Assembly (NCBI RefSeq): GCF_003265705.1
Contig: NW_020312827.1
Location: forward strand, 18,014,527 to 18,078,526
Reading direction: 5' to 3'
DNA from: Callorhinus ursinus
Taxonomy: Eukaryota > Chordata > Mammalia > Carnivora > Otariidae
Length of the DNA stretch: 64,000 nucleotides
Below, one piece after another: positions 43,821-54,914 of this stretch. Below the pieces are notes generated by a model. The model was given only the letters and a program-made list of their open reading frames with translations, was not told the origin of the DNA and did no database searches. The translations under genes and the position numbers were made by a program. Positions within the stretch are counted from its first letter, which is position 1. Each line of letters opens with the position of its first letter.

Positions 43821-45554
43821 AAGTCTAAATTTTTGCATGTATGGCTTCTAGAATCCATCTTATTGCCTATTCCTTATTTGTTGACTCAATATTACATAAT
43901 TCCCCATCAACATTCACCCTCAATTTTCATTTCATTTGGTAAAATGTGTATGTGCATGTGTATATACATACATATATATATATACGCATATATGTGCATT
44001 TATATATAGCACGCATATGTAAGATGTATAAAATGCATTATTAAATGGCCTATAGTGCCAATCCACCTCAAATTAACCTATAATCCAACCAAAGACTATG
44101 AGTTTGCTATCCAAAAGCAGTTTCTGGAAAATTAGCTTAGCCCTACTCCACTACATCTAATTATCCAGAAATTAAAAGCCTTTCAACATAGAAATTCTGG
44201 ATCAGCCTTTGCAGAGATGTTTCTGCAGAGCATGTGTGAAATCTACTCACCAAAAGGCTAAATACATGAGGATAGAGGCAATTTTACTAAGAATATCTGT
44301 AATTAAATAGAGTATATTTTCTCAATTTTGACAAAAATAAACTCATTCTAAGTTATGTGATTAGAATTAATTCCCACCAGGCCCCCTGTCCTAGTTTAGG
44401 CAGATTTCCCCTTTAATCCTTAGAGTGCTTTTCCACTCCTCACTAACCATAGTAAGTGATAAAGTTTTAATCTGTTCACATGGGTGATTGTGCTGTGATG
44501 ATTCTCATGTCAGGAACTTTTGCAGCCTATGCTTTCTTTTCCTCAATTTTATGATATTACTCCTTTTCAAACTTCATACTTTTATAATTTCAACCTCCTA
44601 AGATACTTGTACTTTCCCAATTATTCCCCTTATGTACATGTTGGTCCATGATCTATTTTCTCCATTCTCTTAGTCTTTTTCTGTTTGAAACTCTAAGCCA
44701 TTCAGTTCCTTTTAATCCTCTAGGAATGAATAATTTACAACAGATGTGGGCTGCATAGGAGTAACTCAGAAAATTAGAGAGGACCAGTCCAATCCAATAT
44801 GTGATGCCCTTGGACATGTATTAAACATTAACCATTTACCAATGATCTTAACTATGGAACACGTTGGCCAATTACTATCACGTCATCCTCCCCCACTAAA
44901 AAAATTGTTTTACTATCTTTCAATATTTCATCATATTTTTCCTCTATTTTATTTTTTTGTTTTGTTTACTGGCTAATTTTTTATTGTTTTTCAAACACTG
45001 ACAGTCTCCATAATAAATGACATCTAGTTAGTTTAGTTTCATTTGTATACCTGCTTTACCTCTGCTTATCTAAAAGGTTCAGAACATTTTGAGTTAATTT
45101 AATTGCATGTTTCAATAATTAATTCATTACCTATAGCGGCTTCCCAACGTTTGTGATTTGATATCATCTGGTCATGGTTATAACCCAACCCTGCTCTTAA
45201 TCCATTCCCTAATGATGGCAGTGCTATCACTTACCATTCATGAAGAAATGTAGAAACTTCAAGAGGGTGTTTTCATAGACGTACACTTAGCCAGAGTTTG
45301 CAAATATACTTACAGATCTTAATTAAATAAATGATGTCATACCAGTAAATGGCTTGTTTCTAAAATGGAAACTTTGATATCTTATTATTGGAAATTGAAA
45401 AAAAAAAAGATGTCTCATTGTTCTTCAAACTTCGAGGAAGTGCTTGCTTATGCACTATGTTTTATTACCATAGTTTGCCACCCTTGCTTACTTCCATCAT
45501 TGAAATGCTTTAAGAAAATGCTGACGTTTGGACCCAATGTCTTAATACTCTGTT
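43821..45554. other. 1.7-kb AT-rich stretch, mostly unrecognised
   Basis: A TA/TG low-complexity tract lies at about 43943-44025. ORFs at 44746-44976 and 45365-45679 have no known motifs. No other repeat family recognised. Confidence 0.42.
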
Positions 45555-45645
45555 TTAATTTAGGTGAGTTGGGGCCCAGACTTCAGTGTTTTAAAAGCTT
45601 CTGCAATGATTCCAAAGTGCAGCCAGGGTTAAGAAAACTGCTCTA
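45555..45645. mobile_element. MER5-like hAT-Charlie remnant
   Basis: The order gttggggcccagacttcagt, gcttctgcaatgattccaaa, gtgcagccagggttaagaaa and actgctct resembles the terminal half of MER5-type elements. Confidence 0.5.
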
Positions 45646-45734
45646 TTATAATACCTATTTAAGTACATATGCATGCTAATCTAGCAAATAGTTTTAAGAC
45701 TATACTGCCAATAGATAATCTAGCCCAAGGAGAT

Positions 45735-45985
45735 AGTATTGCCTTGTGGTTCAGGTTATAGACCTTAAAAGTCAGAGAGCATGCTTTTAGAATTCTGAAT
45801 GTGTTGTATCTGCAACTTAAAATTTTATCTTCAGTATCAAGCTCCTTAAAGATACCTCAGTTTTCTCATATTTAATACTGACCTCAAAAATTATCAAAAG
45901 GATTAAATGAAATAAAGTACAAAAAATATAAGTTATTTGGTAAAATTCTTGACATATAATAGACTTTCAATGATTGATAATTATT
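45735..45985 (+). mobile_element. MIR SINE remnant
   Basis: Plus-strand MIR: cctcagttttctcatattta, aaggattaaatgaaataaag, attcttgacatataatagac and tttcaatgattgataatta. Confidence 0.65.
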
Positions 45986-46689
45986 TCTTTTAGATTACCA
46001 AAAAGAGGAAAAACTCACTTAGATAAATGTTTGGCTGTAATAATATGACTTCCAATATATATTCTAATATATATGCGTGTATATATACACCATATTATAT
46101 ATATACATATTCTGGTACATATATGTATATATACTATATCCAAATGGGAGAAATAAAAACAATATAATTTATACTCAAAGTAGTCTAGCAAAATATTCCA
46201 AAATTAAATGGACATGTATTAAACATTTACCATGCCAGGTATTATGCTATTTTTATAACAAATATTATAAGGTATAAAGAATAAATTCCGTGATTTAATT
46301 TAAAATAAGATGGCAAGAAGTGAAACAAAGAGTGATTTCTAACTGCAATATTCTCTTTTGAATGAACTGAACTGACATTCAGCAGAGGTGGTTTCCTTAT
46401 TCTCTATGTTCTATATAATTCCAGGGGCACTTGGCTACTAAAACAACAGAGAACAAAATACAGATAGTAGAGAAAAATAACCCCATGGAGAGATATAAAT
46501 ATGCTCATAAAATTTCTCAAAATTGATTTTTTTTCCCACAGGGGCAATGCCTAAAACTGAGAAGAAAAATTAATTACTAGGAAGCTCACTCAATCCAAAC
46601 TCTAGACAGTCTTACACATGGAGATAACCAAGAGTAAATGTCTACACTGGGAGAGAAAGAATGAGTAAATTACAATTTGTCACAGAAGC
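45986..46689. other. AT-rich sequence with a TA/TG tract
   Basis: Alternating TATA-rich low complexity spans about 46052-46140. Nothing else recognised. Confidence 0.45.
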
Positions 46690-46800
46690 AGTAGACCATA
46701 GTGGTTAAGAGTATGACTTTGCCATTTTTCTGGCTGTGTAGACTTGGGCATATTACCTAACATCTTTGCCTCATTTTCCATACCTATAAAATGTGAACCT
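46690..46800 (+). mobile_element. MIR SINE 5' part, cut by a Can-SINE
   Basis: Clear MIR head: ccatagtggttaagagtatg, tggctgtgtagacttgggca, tattacctaacatctttgc, ctcattttccatacctataa. The Can-SINE at 46809 lies just downstream. Confidence 0.8.
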
Positions 46801-46808
46801 GAATGTAT

Positions 46809-47001
46809 GTTTTTAAAGATTTTGTTTATTTATTTGAGAGAGAGAGCAGGAGCAGGGCAGAGGGAGGAACGGGCAGAGGGAGAGGGAGAAGCAGACTCCC
46901 CACTGAGTAGGGAACCTAACTTAGGACTCGATCCTAGGACCCGGAGATCATGACCTGAGCCGAAGTCAGATGCTTAACCAACTGAGCCACGCAGGTGTCC
47001 C
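46809..47001 (-). mobile_element. Can-SINE
   Basis: Reverse copy with ttttaaagattttgtttatt tail, GA-rich body and head ending gccacgcaggtgtccc. The 9-bp duplication tgaatgtat / tgcatgtat lies at 46800-46808 and 47002-47010, next to the MIR remnant. Confidence 0.94.
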
Positions 47002-47296
47002 TGCATGTATTTTTTGAGACTCAAAAGCAATTATTTAGTTCTGTGCTTGAAAATCATATATATATCATCCTACTAATTAGTGCTGTGTGAGTGATACATA
47101 TTATGACCATCACATCTAATAGCATTTAATATTATGAGAGTACTTCATTTTTATGATCATAAAAAAGATTATTTTATTGAGTAATATGAAAAATAGTATA
47201 TAGGGCTTATGATTTTTGCCTTGTGAGTATCATGCATAAAGGAAAATTCCAAAAATTGAAAGTAAAAATTATGATTAAATTAATATAGCTGTAGTA

Positions 47297-48018
47297 GAAA
47301 ACAGGATGAGGTTTCCTCCAAAAACTAAAAATAAACTACAGTATGATCCAGTCATTTCACTCCTGGGTATTTACCCAAAGAAAATGAAAACACTAATTCA
47401 AAAAGATATGTGCACCACTATGCTTATTGTAGCATTATTTACAATAGCCAAGATTTGGGAGCAACCCAAGTGTGTACCTGGATAGATGGATGGATAAAGG
47501 AGATGTGGGGTGTGTGTGTGTGTGTGTATGTGTGTGTGTACACAGTCATAAAAAAAAGAGAGAGAGATTTTGCCATTTGTAACAACATGGGTGGACTTAG
47601 AGAATATTATGCTAAGTGAAATTAGTCATACAGGGAAAGACAAATACCCTATGATTTCACTTATATGTGGAATCTAAAAAAACAAAACAAGCAAGCAAAA
47701 ATGCAGAAACAGACTCATCAATACAGAGAACAAATTGGTGGTTGCCAGAGGAGAGGAACATGGAGTGATGGACAAAATAGGTCAAGGAGATTAAGGAGTA
47801 TAGACTTCCAGTTATAAAATACATAAGTCACAGGATTGAAAAGTGCAGCATAGAAAATACCAGCCAATAATATTTTAATAACATTGGATGGTGACAGATA
47901 GTGGTTATACTTATCTTGGTGAGCTCTGAGTAATATATAGAATTATTGATTCACTATGTTGTTACACCTGAACCTAATTACATATTGCATATCCAACTAT
48001 ACTTCAATCATTAAAAAA
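47297..48018 (+). mobile_element. 5'-truncated L1 (L1MA/L1MB-like)
   Basis: ORF2 end motifs tttcactcctgggtatttac, ccactatgcttattgtagca, tggatagatggatggataaa and gagaatattatgctaagtg are followed by a 3' UTR with gatttcacttatatgtggaa, tggtggttgccagaggagag and aactatacttcaatcattaa. A (GT)n expansion lies at about 47510-47540. It is an older lineage than the carnivore L1 at 31295, judging by its different 3' UTR. Confidence 0.88.
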
Positions 48019-48260
48019 GTAATATTTTTTTTACAAATTTGTGATTTCATCCCAGATAATACTGTCAATTACTAACAGCATGATGACTGTTTTTGCTGTA
48101 TTAAAGTATGCCATGCTTTTTTGATTGCTATATAATTAAAGGATATAAGTGAAATTTTAAAAATAATAATAAAAAAAATAAAATTCAACTATGTTAACAT
48201 AGGCAATGTGTAGGAAATGAAAAGGTAAATGATTTTATTTTCATCTTACACTTATCTTTA

Positions 48261-48454
48261 TTCTTTTAAAAGATTTTGTTTATTTGACAGAGAGAGAGAA
48301 CACAAGCAGGGGGAGCAGCAAGACGGAGGTAGAGGGAAAAGCAGTCCCCCCTCCACTGAACAGGGAGCCTGATGCTGGGCTGGATCCTAGGACCCCGAGA
48401 TCACGACCTGAGACGAAGGTAGACACCCAACCAACTGAACCACCCAGGTGCCCC
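48261..48454 (-). mobile_element. Can-SINE
   Basis: Reverse copy with head ending ccacccaggtgcccc. The perfect 14-bp duplication tacacttatcttta lies at 48247-48260 and 48455-48468. Confidence 0.95.
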
Positions 48455-48698
48455 TACACTTATCTTTATATTCTAATTTTCTACAACAGTTTTAGACTCA
48501 TTTTATAAGTAAAATAATATATGTGTGTGTGCGTATGTGCTTCTCATTCTCTACGAAAGAGTTGGTAAAACAAGGATTGTATTCCTCAGATGTTTGGTAG
48601 AATTCACAAGTAAAGCCAATTAAGTAAAATTTTCTCATGAGGTGGTTTCTAATTACAAATTCAATTTCTTCAACAGCTATGCCACTGTTGAGATTTCT

Positions 48699-48874
48699 TT
48701 TTTTTTTTTAAATGTTTTATTTATTTATTCATGAGAGTCAGAGAGAGAGAGAGAGAGAGAGAGGCAGAGGGAGAAGCAGGCTCCCACCTAGCAGGGAGCC
48801 TGAATGCGGGACTCGATCCCATCATGACCTGAGCCGAAGGCAGACACTTAACCATCTGAGCCACCCAGGTGCCC
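48699..48874 (-). mobile_element. Can-SINE, attcatgagag subtype with internal deletion
   Basis: Reverse copy with tttattcatgagagtcagag and (GA)n. It lacks about 11 bases between cgatccc and atcatgacc (near 48820) compared with other copies. The perfect 17-bp duplication ccactgttgagatttct lies at 48682-48698 and 48875-48891. Confidence 0.95.
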
Positions 48875-48891
48875 CCACTGTTGAGATTTCT

Positions 48892-49255
48892 GATTTTGTT
48901 TTGTGTCAGTTTTATAACATGTATTTTTCAAGGAATCAGTACATTTTGCCTAAGGTTTATATAATGTGTTCATAATATCTTCTTATCTTATTAATGTCTC
49001 TAAGATTTGTAGTAATATGTACTACAGATATATTTTTTCCCTTTTTCTTCAGTGCTGTAAGGGTTTATCAATTTTATTGCCTTTTCAATGGACCCGCTTT
49101 GGGGTTTGTTGATTGTTCTCTGTTTAATCTCTAATTTCAATTTTATTGATTTATGGTTTTATCTTTATTACTTCTTATATGTTTACTTATTTTTAGTTTG
49201 CTCTTTTTTCTAGTTTCTTGAGATAGAAACTTATCTCATTGATTTTTTAATTAAA
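48892..49255 (-). mobile_element. Old L1 ORF2 segment, antisense
   Basis: Plus-strand text such as tttttcaaggaatcagtaca, taagggtttatcaattttat, tgccttttcaatggaccc and ctttttctagtttcttgaga is the reverse complement of old L1 ORF2 between endonuclease and reverse transcriptase. It directly abuts a 3' UTR piece of another antisense L1. Confidence 0.75.
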
Positions 49256-50198
49256 ATTATTATGAATAATGGCAAATTTTCACTAAAGTGAAAGGAATAC
49301 TATAATGAATCCCCATTAATTATTTTCCACCTTCAATAATTATCAATATATTACCCTAGCTGGTTCCATCTACACTGCCTAACCACCATCCTTGCTAATG
49401 AATTGTTTATAGTTCTGTTGAGGTATAATTTACATATTGATTACATGTTAGAAATGCAAAAAAGTGATTTTAGTAAATGTACAGAGGTGCGAAACCATCA
49501 CCACAATCCAGTTTTAGAACATTCCCATCACCCCAATCTACAATCCACTTGGCAATCAATCCCTACTCCCACACCCAACCCCAGGCAACTACTGATTGTC
49601 CCTATCATTTAGCTCTTCTGGAAATTTCATGTAAATCAAATCACACAACATAGTATTTTGAATTTAACTAACTCCCTTCACTTACCTTAATGTTATTAAG
49701 ATGTATCCATGTTCTAGCAAGTTCCATTGTACTGCTTAAAATTCTGTTACTTGTATAAGCCACATGCTGTTTATCCATTTACCAACTGATGGACAATTAA
49801 ACTGTTTAAGGTTCTTGGCTATTTCATGTAAAGCTGCTCTAAATATTCACATATAAGCCTTTGTGTGGACATGTTTTGATTTTTCTTTTGTCAATATCTA
49901 GGAGAGGATTTATTATATTGCATCACAAAATTATGTTTACTTTTTCATTAAAATGCCAAACTTCCACCTTTTTATATTCCTTAGAGTAATGAATCTAGTT
50001 TCCAATTTCTCCATGCTTTTAGATAGTATTTGTTAGAGCCTATCAATTTTATTATAGCCAATCAAAAATGTATGAAGTTATATCTTACTATAGTTTTAAT
50101 TTGCATTACTCCAATGATTATTGATATGGAACATCTTTTCATGTGTTTATTGACAGTTTGTATATCTTTTTGATGAAATGTCTGTATATATCCATTAT
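49256..50198 (-). mobile_element. Old L1 (L1M) 3' UTR and ORF2 end, antisense
   Basis: Includes aataatgaatccccattaat-type text near 49300, gttgaggtataatttacata, acattcccatcaccccaatc, aggcaactactgattgtccc, cagcaagttcc-type and actgatggacaattaaactg, and tgaagttatatcttactata. It continues at 50670 after an MLT1 insertion. Confidence 0.75.
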
Positions 50199-50669
50199 TA
50201 GTTTAATTGTGTTTTCCCAAAAGTTACTTTGAAGCCCTAACCCCTGGTACCTGTAAATGTGACCTTGTTTGGAAATAGGAATTTCCCTGATGCAGTCAAG
50301 TTAACATGAGGTCATACTGGAGTAGGGTAGGACCTTAATCCAACCTGACCAGTACTTTTATAAGAAAAGGAGAGACAGAAGGGGGAGCACCATGTGAAGA
50401 CACAGACACAGGAGGGAAAAACACTGTGTGATGACAGAGGCAGAGATTAGATTGATGTAGCTACAAGCCCAGGAATGTCAAGAATGGCCAACAAACCTCA
50501 AAAGCTAGGAAAAGACAAGAAAGGATTCTACTCAGAGCTTCAGAAAGAGCGTGGCTCCACTTGATTTTAGGCTTATAATCTCTAAAATAGTGAGACAATA
50601 AGTTTCTGTTGTTTTAAAGCCAATTAGTCTGTGGTAGATTGTTACAGCAGCCCTAGGAAACTGGTAACA
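50199..50669 (+). mobile_element. MLT1-like MaLR LTR nested in old L1
   Basis: Motifs: gaccttgtttggaaatagga, catgaggtcatactggagta, accatgtgaagacacagac, ggcagagattagattgatgt, gtttctgttgttttaaagcc and cagccctaggaaactggtaa. The L1 text resumes on the right with the next ORF2 motif (ttttaattgggttgcttatg), showing insertion into it. Confidence 0.85.
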
Positions 50670-52965
50670 TTTTTGCCAATTTTTAATTGGGTTGCTTATG
50701 TTCTTTTTTTTTTTTTTTTTTGCTTATGTTCTTATTATGAGTTGTAGAAGTTCTTTACATGGTCTGGATATGAGTGCTTTATCAGATATAAAATTTGCAA
50801 ATGTTTTCTTCCAGTCTGTGTCTTTTCTTTTCTTTTTCTTTATTTTTATAGAACTGTTTTAGGTTTACATCAAAATTAAAAGGAAGGTACAGAGATTTCT
50901 AGCCCCTCTCTCCACATGTGCATAGCCTCTGTGATTATCAACATTCCCCACCAGAGTGAGACATTTGCTACAACTGATGAACCTACAGTAACACATTTAT
51001 AACACCCAAAGTTCATAATTTACCTTAGCCTTCATTCTTGGTGTTGTATACTCTATGGGTTGGGACGAATATATAGTGACATGTGTCCATCATGATAGTA
51101 TCATACACCGTACTTTCACTGTCTTAAATATCTCTGTGCTCTGTCTATTCATCACTCCCCCCACTTCTATTCTTTCATTCTATAATGATGTTCATCATTT
51201 GATGAAGCCCAGTTTAATATACACCAATGATCTACACATTTTATACACATTTTTTTTTTTTACTTTTATGGCTCCTGCTTTTGATGTCATATTTAAAAAC
51301 TCTGTACAACCCAAGATCATAAAGATTTCTCCTATATTTTCTTCTATAAGTTGTAGAGTTTTAGCTTGTAAATTTAGGTCTATGGCCAATTTTTATGTAT
51401 GGAGTGAGGTTAGGGAACTAAATTAATCCTTTTATATAAAGGATTTCTACTGTTCCTGCATCACTTGTTGAAAATTTTCCTTGAATTCCTTTGACATCTT
51501 TGCTTAAAATTAGTTGACCATCAATAGAAGAGTTTATTTCTGGATATTAACTCTGTTCCATTGATCTGTATATTTATCTCCATAGCAGTTACCTCATTGT
51601 CTTGGTTGTGGCAGCTTTATAGTAAGTTTTGAAATCAGGTAGTAGAAGTCCTTCACTTTCTTCTTCCTTTTAAAATCGTTTTGCTTATTCGGGGTTCTTA
51701 TTTCTATGTCATTTTTATGATCAGATTTAATTTCTATTAAAAATTTGCTGGGATTTTAATAGAGATTCAATTCAGTCTGTAGAAAAATTTAGGAAGAACT
51801 GTCATTGTAACAATTTAGTCTTTCAAATCACAAACATGGAATAGTCTCTCAATTTAGACCTTTAATTTCTCTCAGTAATATTTTATAATATTTATTGTAT
51901 AGATCTTGCATTTTTTGTGAATTTTATTCTTAAGTATTTTATTTTTTGATGCTATTATAAATGAAATTAAAAAAAAATATTTAAAGATTGTTTATTGTTA
52001 TATGGAAACTATTAACTATTTTATGTTACTTTTATATATTATGACATTGGTGAACTCACTGATCAGATCTAGCAAGAATTTTGTGAATTCCTTAAAATTT
52101 TAACATTCAGGATCACATCATCTAAAAATAAAGTCAATTTTATTTTCTTCTTTCCAAACTGTACATATTTCATTTTTTTGCAAGATTTCACTGTCTAGAA
52201 AGAACCTTCAGTATGATGTTGACTACAAGTGTCAAAAGGCAGACATTTTTGTTTTGTTCCTGATATTAGGGAAGAAACAGTCTTAAGTCTGATATGCTAT
52301 TATCAAGGTGAGAAAGTTTCCTTCAATTCTTAGTTAATAGAGCACTTCTTTTTAGACAGAAATGGGTGTGAGATTTTTCAAACAGTTTTTGCATATTTGT
52401 TGAAATGATTGCGATTTTTTTTTTATTTTGTCAATATGGTGTATAGCGTTAAGTGATTTTTGAATTTTAAACCAATCTCCCATTCTTGGTATAAATCCAT
52501 TTGGTCATGATATGTGATACTTTTTGTATGTTGTAAGGTGTTGTTTTTTTTTTTTTTTGCTAAATTTAATGTGAAGATTTTGTATCTATGTTCATTATTG
52601 GCATTATTGGCCTGTAGTTTGCATTTCTTATGAAGTTTTGGTCTAGCTTTGGTATTACCAAACCAATACTGGTCTCCTAGAATGAGTTGTAAAAGAAAGA
52701 CTTCTTCCTTCTATATGTTCTGAGAGATTCTGTGAGGACTAATATTATTTCTTCTTTAAACATTTGATAGAAATATCCAGTTAAGCCATCTCAAATTAGC
52801 CTGTTCTTGGTGGGAAGAATTTTAATTGTTAATTCAATTATATCACTTGGTATAACCCTATTTAGAGATATTATGCTTCTCTTGTCATTTTTGGTGATTT
52901 GTATCTTTCCAAAAATTATTGATTTGACTCTTTTGTATCAGAAATACATGGTATCAAAAGAACAA
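50670..52965 (-). mobile_element. Old L1 ORF2 (reverse transcriptase region), antisense
   Basis: A long colinear antisense L1 run: ggtctggatatgagtgcttt, ttctcctatattttcttcta, ttccattgatctgtatat, tggttgtggcagctttatag, ttgctgggattttaatagag, atcacatcatctaaaaataa, tcaatatggtgtatagcg and attattggcctgtagttt. From 50838 to about 51160 it contains a second L1-type 3' UTR piece (ccccaccagagtgagacatt, tataacacccaaagttcata). All frames are broken. Confidence 0.78.
50692..50733 (-). mobile_element. Poly-T-only insertion with target-site duplication
   Basis: The 14-bp sequence ttgcttatgttctt occurs at 50692-50705 and 50720-50733, separated only by T residues. The surrounding L1 normally has one copy of this text, so this is a later insertion. 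It is the second such event in the window. Confidence 0.72.
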
Positions 52966-53630
52966 GTCTGGGAATTAGGACACCAGGGTCAGGTCTTCCT
53001 TTTCCTTGGATATCATTGGTAAAACACGTCATAACTCAGGCCAACTAAAGCTCTCATGTGTCTTAGAAGGAAATGGCTTAGCTAACCTTTGAGAGACCCA
53101 AAATAAAATGATCCTTTCATATTATGAACAAAAGAATGTCCCATTAAACAATAACACATTTAGTTGTTCTTTCTGAATGTTTTACTTTGAAAGTTCTTAT
53201 TTTGTTTATCTGTGTTATTTTTCAGAGATGTTTTGTTTTTGTTCTGTTTGTTGATGCTCTGTAATGAAGCTTTGGAAATATTTATTATAATGTGTTTCCT
53301 TGCCCTATTGTTCCTAGAGCAGGAGGACTGGAAAACTAAGGAAACTCATTTGAAAAGCAAATATAAGATTTCATAATATTTAAGATATTTGGCAAGTTTG
53401 TGATTGGAGAAAAAGCAATTCGGCAATTATGAAATTTTTCTCACCACAAATCAATAAATTTCCATTATTTGTAAAAATAAATATCTTGGGAATTGTGGGA
53501 TCATGACCAATGTCTTCTGTAAAATAAAACATTAAATTTATTTAACCTGATTTATTCTAGATTTCTTAGTATAATTAGGTAGTTGTCACTTATGAGACAG
53601 AACTTAATCCTGAGGCTTTCAAATTCTTTA
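52966..53630. other. Sequence with no recognised feature
   Basis: Nothing recognised between old L1 and the next SINE. Confidence 0.4.
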
Positions 53631-53637
53631 ATTAGAT

Positions 53638-53827
53638 TTTTAAAGATTTTATTTATTTATTTGACAGAGAGAGATAATGAGAGCAGGAACACAAGTAGAG
53701 TGAGTGGGAGAGGGAGAAGCAGACTCCCACTGAGTAGTGAGCCCAATGCAGGGCTCGATCCCAAGACCCTGGGAACATGACCTGAGCCGAAGGCAGACAC
53801 TTAAAGACTGAGCCATCCAGACACCCC
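53638..53827 (-). mobile_element. Can-SINE
   Basis: Reverse copy: ttttaaagattttatttatt, GA-rich body, tgacctgagccgaaggcag, ending gccatccagacacccc. The likely duplication is ttagattttt / tcagatattttt and is imperfect. Confidence 0.94.
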
Positions 53828-53907
53828 TCAGATATTTTTTCTAAGTGACCCATAATAAGAAATTTATTTTATATCACAACTTAAAATGCACACATACATG
53901 CTCTCTC

Positions 53908-53941
53908 TCACACACACACATACACACACACACACACACAC
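53908..53941. repeat. (CA)n microsatellite
   Basis: CA dinucleotides with one T interruption. The ORF over it is an artefact. Confidence 0.95.
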
Positions 53942-54468
53942 CTCCTTTCCACAAAGTCATAGACATATAAATGTTTCCAAAACAATACACAGAAAATGTA
54001 CAATTATACTTCACACTTGCTATTCTGTTTCATCCTATTTGGTTTCATTTTTGCACGGGACGGGGGTTACCCATTAAATTGATTTGATCACACATTAATG
54101 GGTCACAACACACAATTTAAAAAAATATTGGTCCAATAAATGTAACTGGCATTTAAATCATGTACCTTATAGAACTCAAAGGTAAGTCAACATTTTAGAA
54201 GTGATATGCTAAGTATCAGCTAGAAGCGGCTCAGAGCAGACTGGTGGAGGGGTCCGCAGACCTTCAGTGTGCACAGTTTGGAGATGACACATCGCTTGAA
54301 AAATTCTATGTGCCAACACTACCTCCATGTGTCTATCTACTTTACCTGTACATTGTCCCTAATGCAGCTTAGAAGATAAAAGGATGTATAGGCAGATCAT
54401 TTTTTTCAATCAGAGAAACCTAAGGTTGAAGCTGGGCCCCATTTATTAAATGAATGTATGACATTAGG
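53942..54468. other. Sequence with no recognised feature
   Basis: Nothing recognised. Confidence 0.38.
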
Positions 54469-54914
54469 TATATTGGTTTTCTAGGGCTACCATAACAAAA
54501 TACCACATACTGGGAGCTTAAAACAACAGGGATGTATTGTCTTATGCTTCTGGTGGCTAGAAGTCCAAAATCAAGGGCCATGCTCCTTCTGATATCTGTA
54601 AGAATCCTCCCTCGCCTCTTTAGCTTCTAGTGGTTTGCTGGCAATATTTGGCTTCTCTTGGCTTGCAGCTGAGTGACTCCAATTTCTGCTTTCATTGTCA
54701 CATGGATTCTTTCTGTGTGCCTGTTTTCACATAGTTGTCTTCCTATAAGGACACCAGTCATTGGATTAGCAGCCCCCCCTTCCTCCAGTATGATGTCATC
54801 TTAATTAACTATATCTGTAAAGAGTCTATTTTGAAATAAGGTCACATTCTGAAGTACTGGTGGTTATGACTTCAACATATATTTTGTGGGACAGACGGAT
54901 TTTGACCCATAACA
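54469..54914 (-). mobile_element. MLT1-like MaLR LTR, near complete
   Basis: Antisense MLT1 along its whole length: ggttttctagggctaccata, gcttaaaacaacagggatgt, ctagaagtccaaaatcaagg, ctataaggacaccagtcatt, ttgaaataaggtcacattct and gattttgacccataaca. Confidence 0.87.

Noticed and set aside
52540..52558. T run near 52.5 kb as a tail-only insertion
   Set aside because: There is no flanking duplication, and the run lies within colinear antisense L1, so it is a homopolymer expansion.
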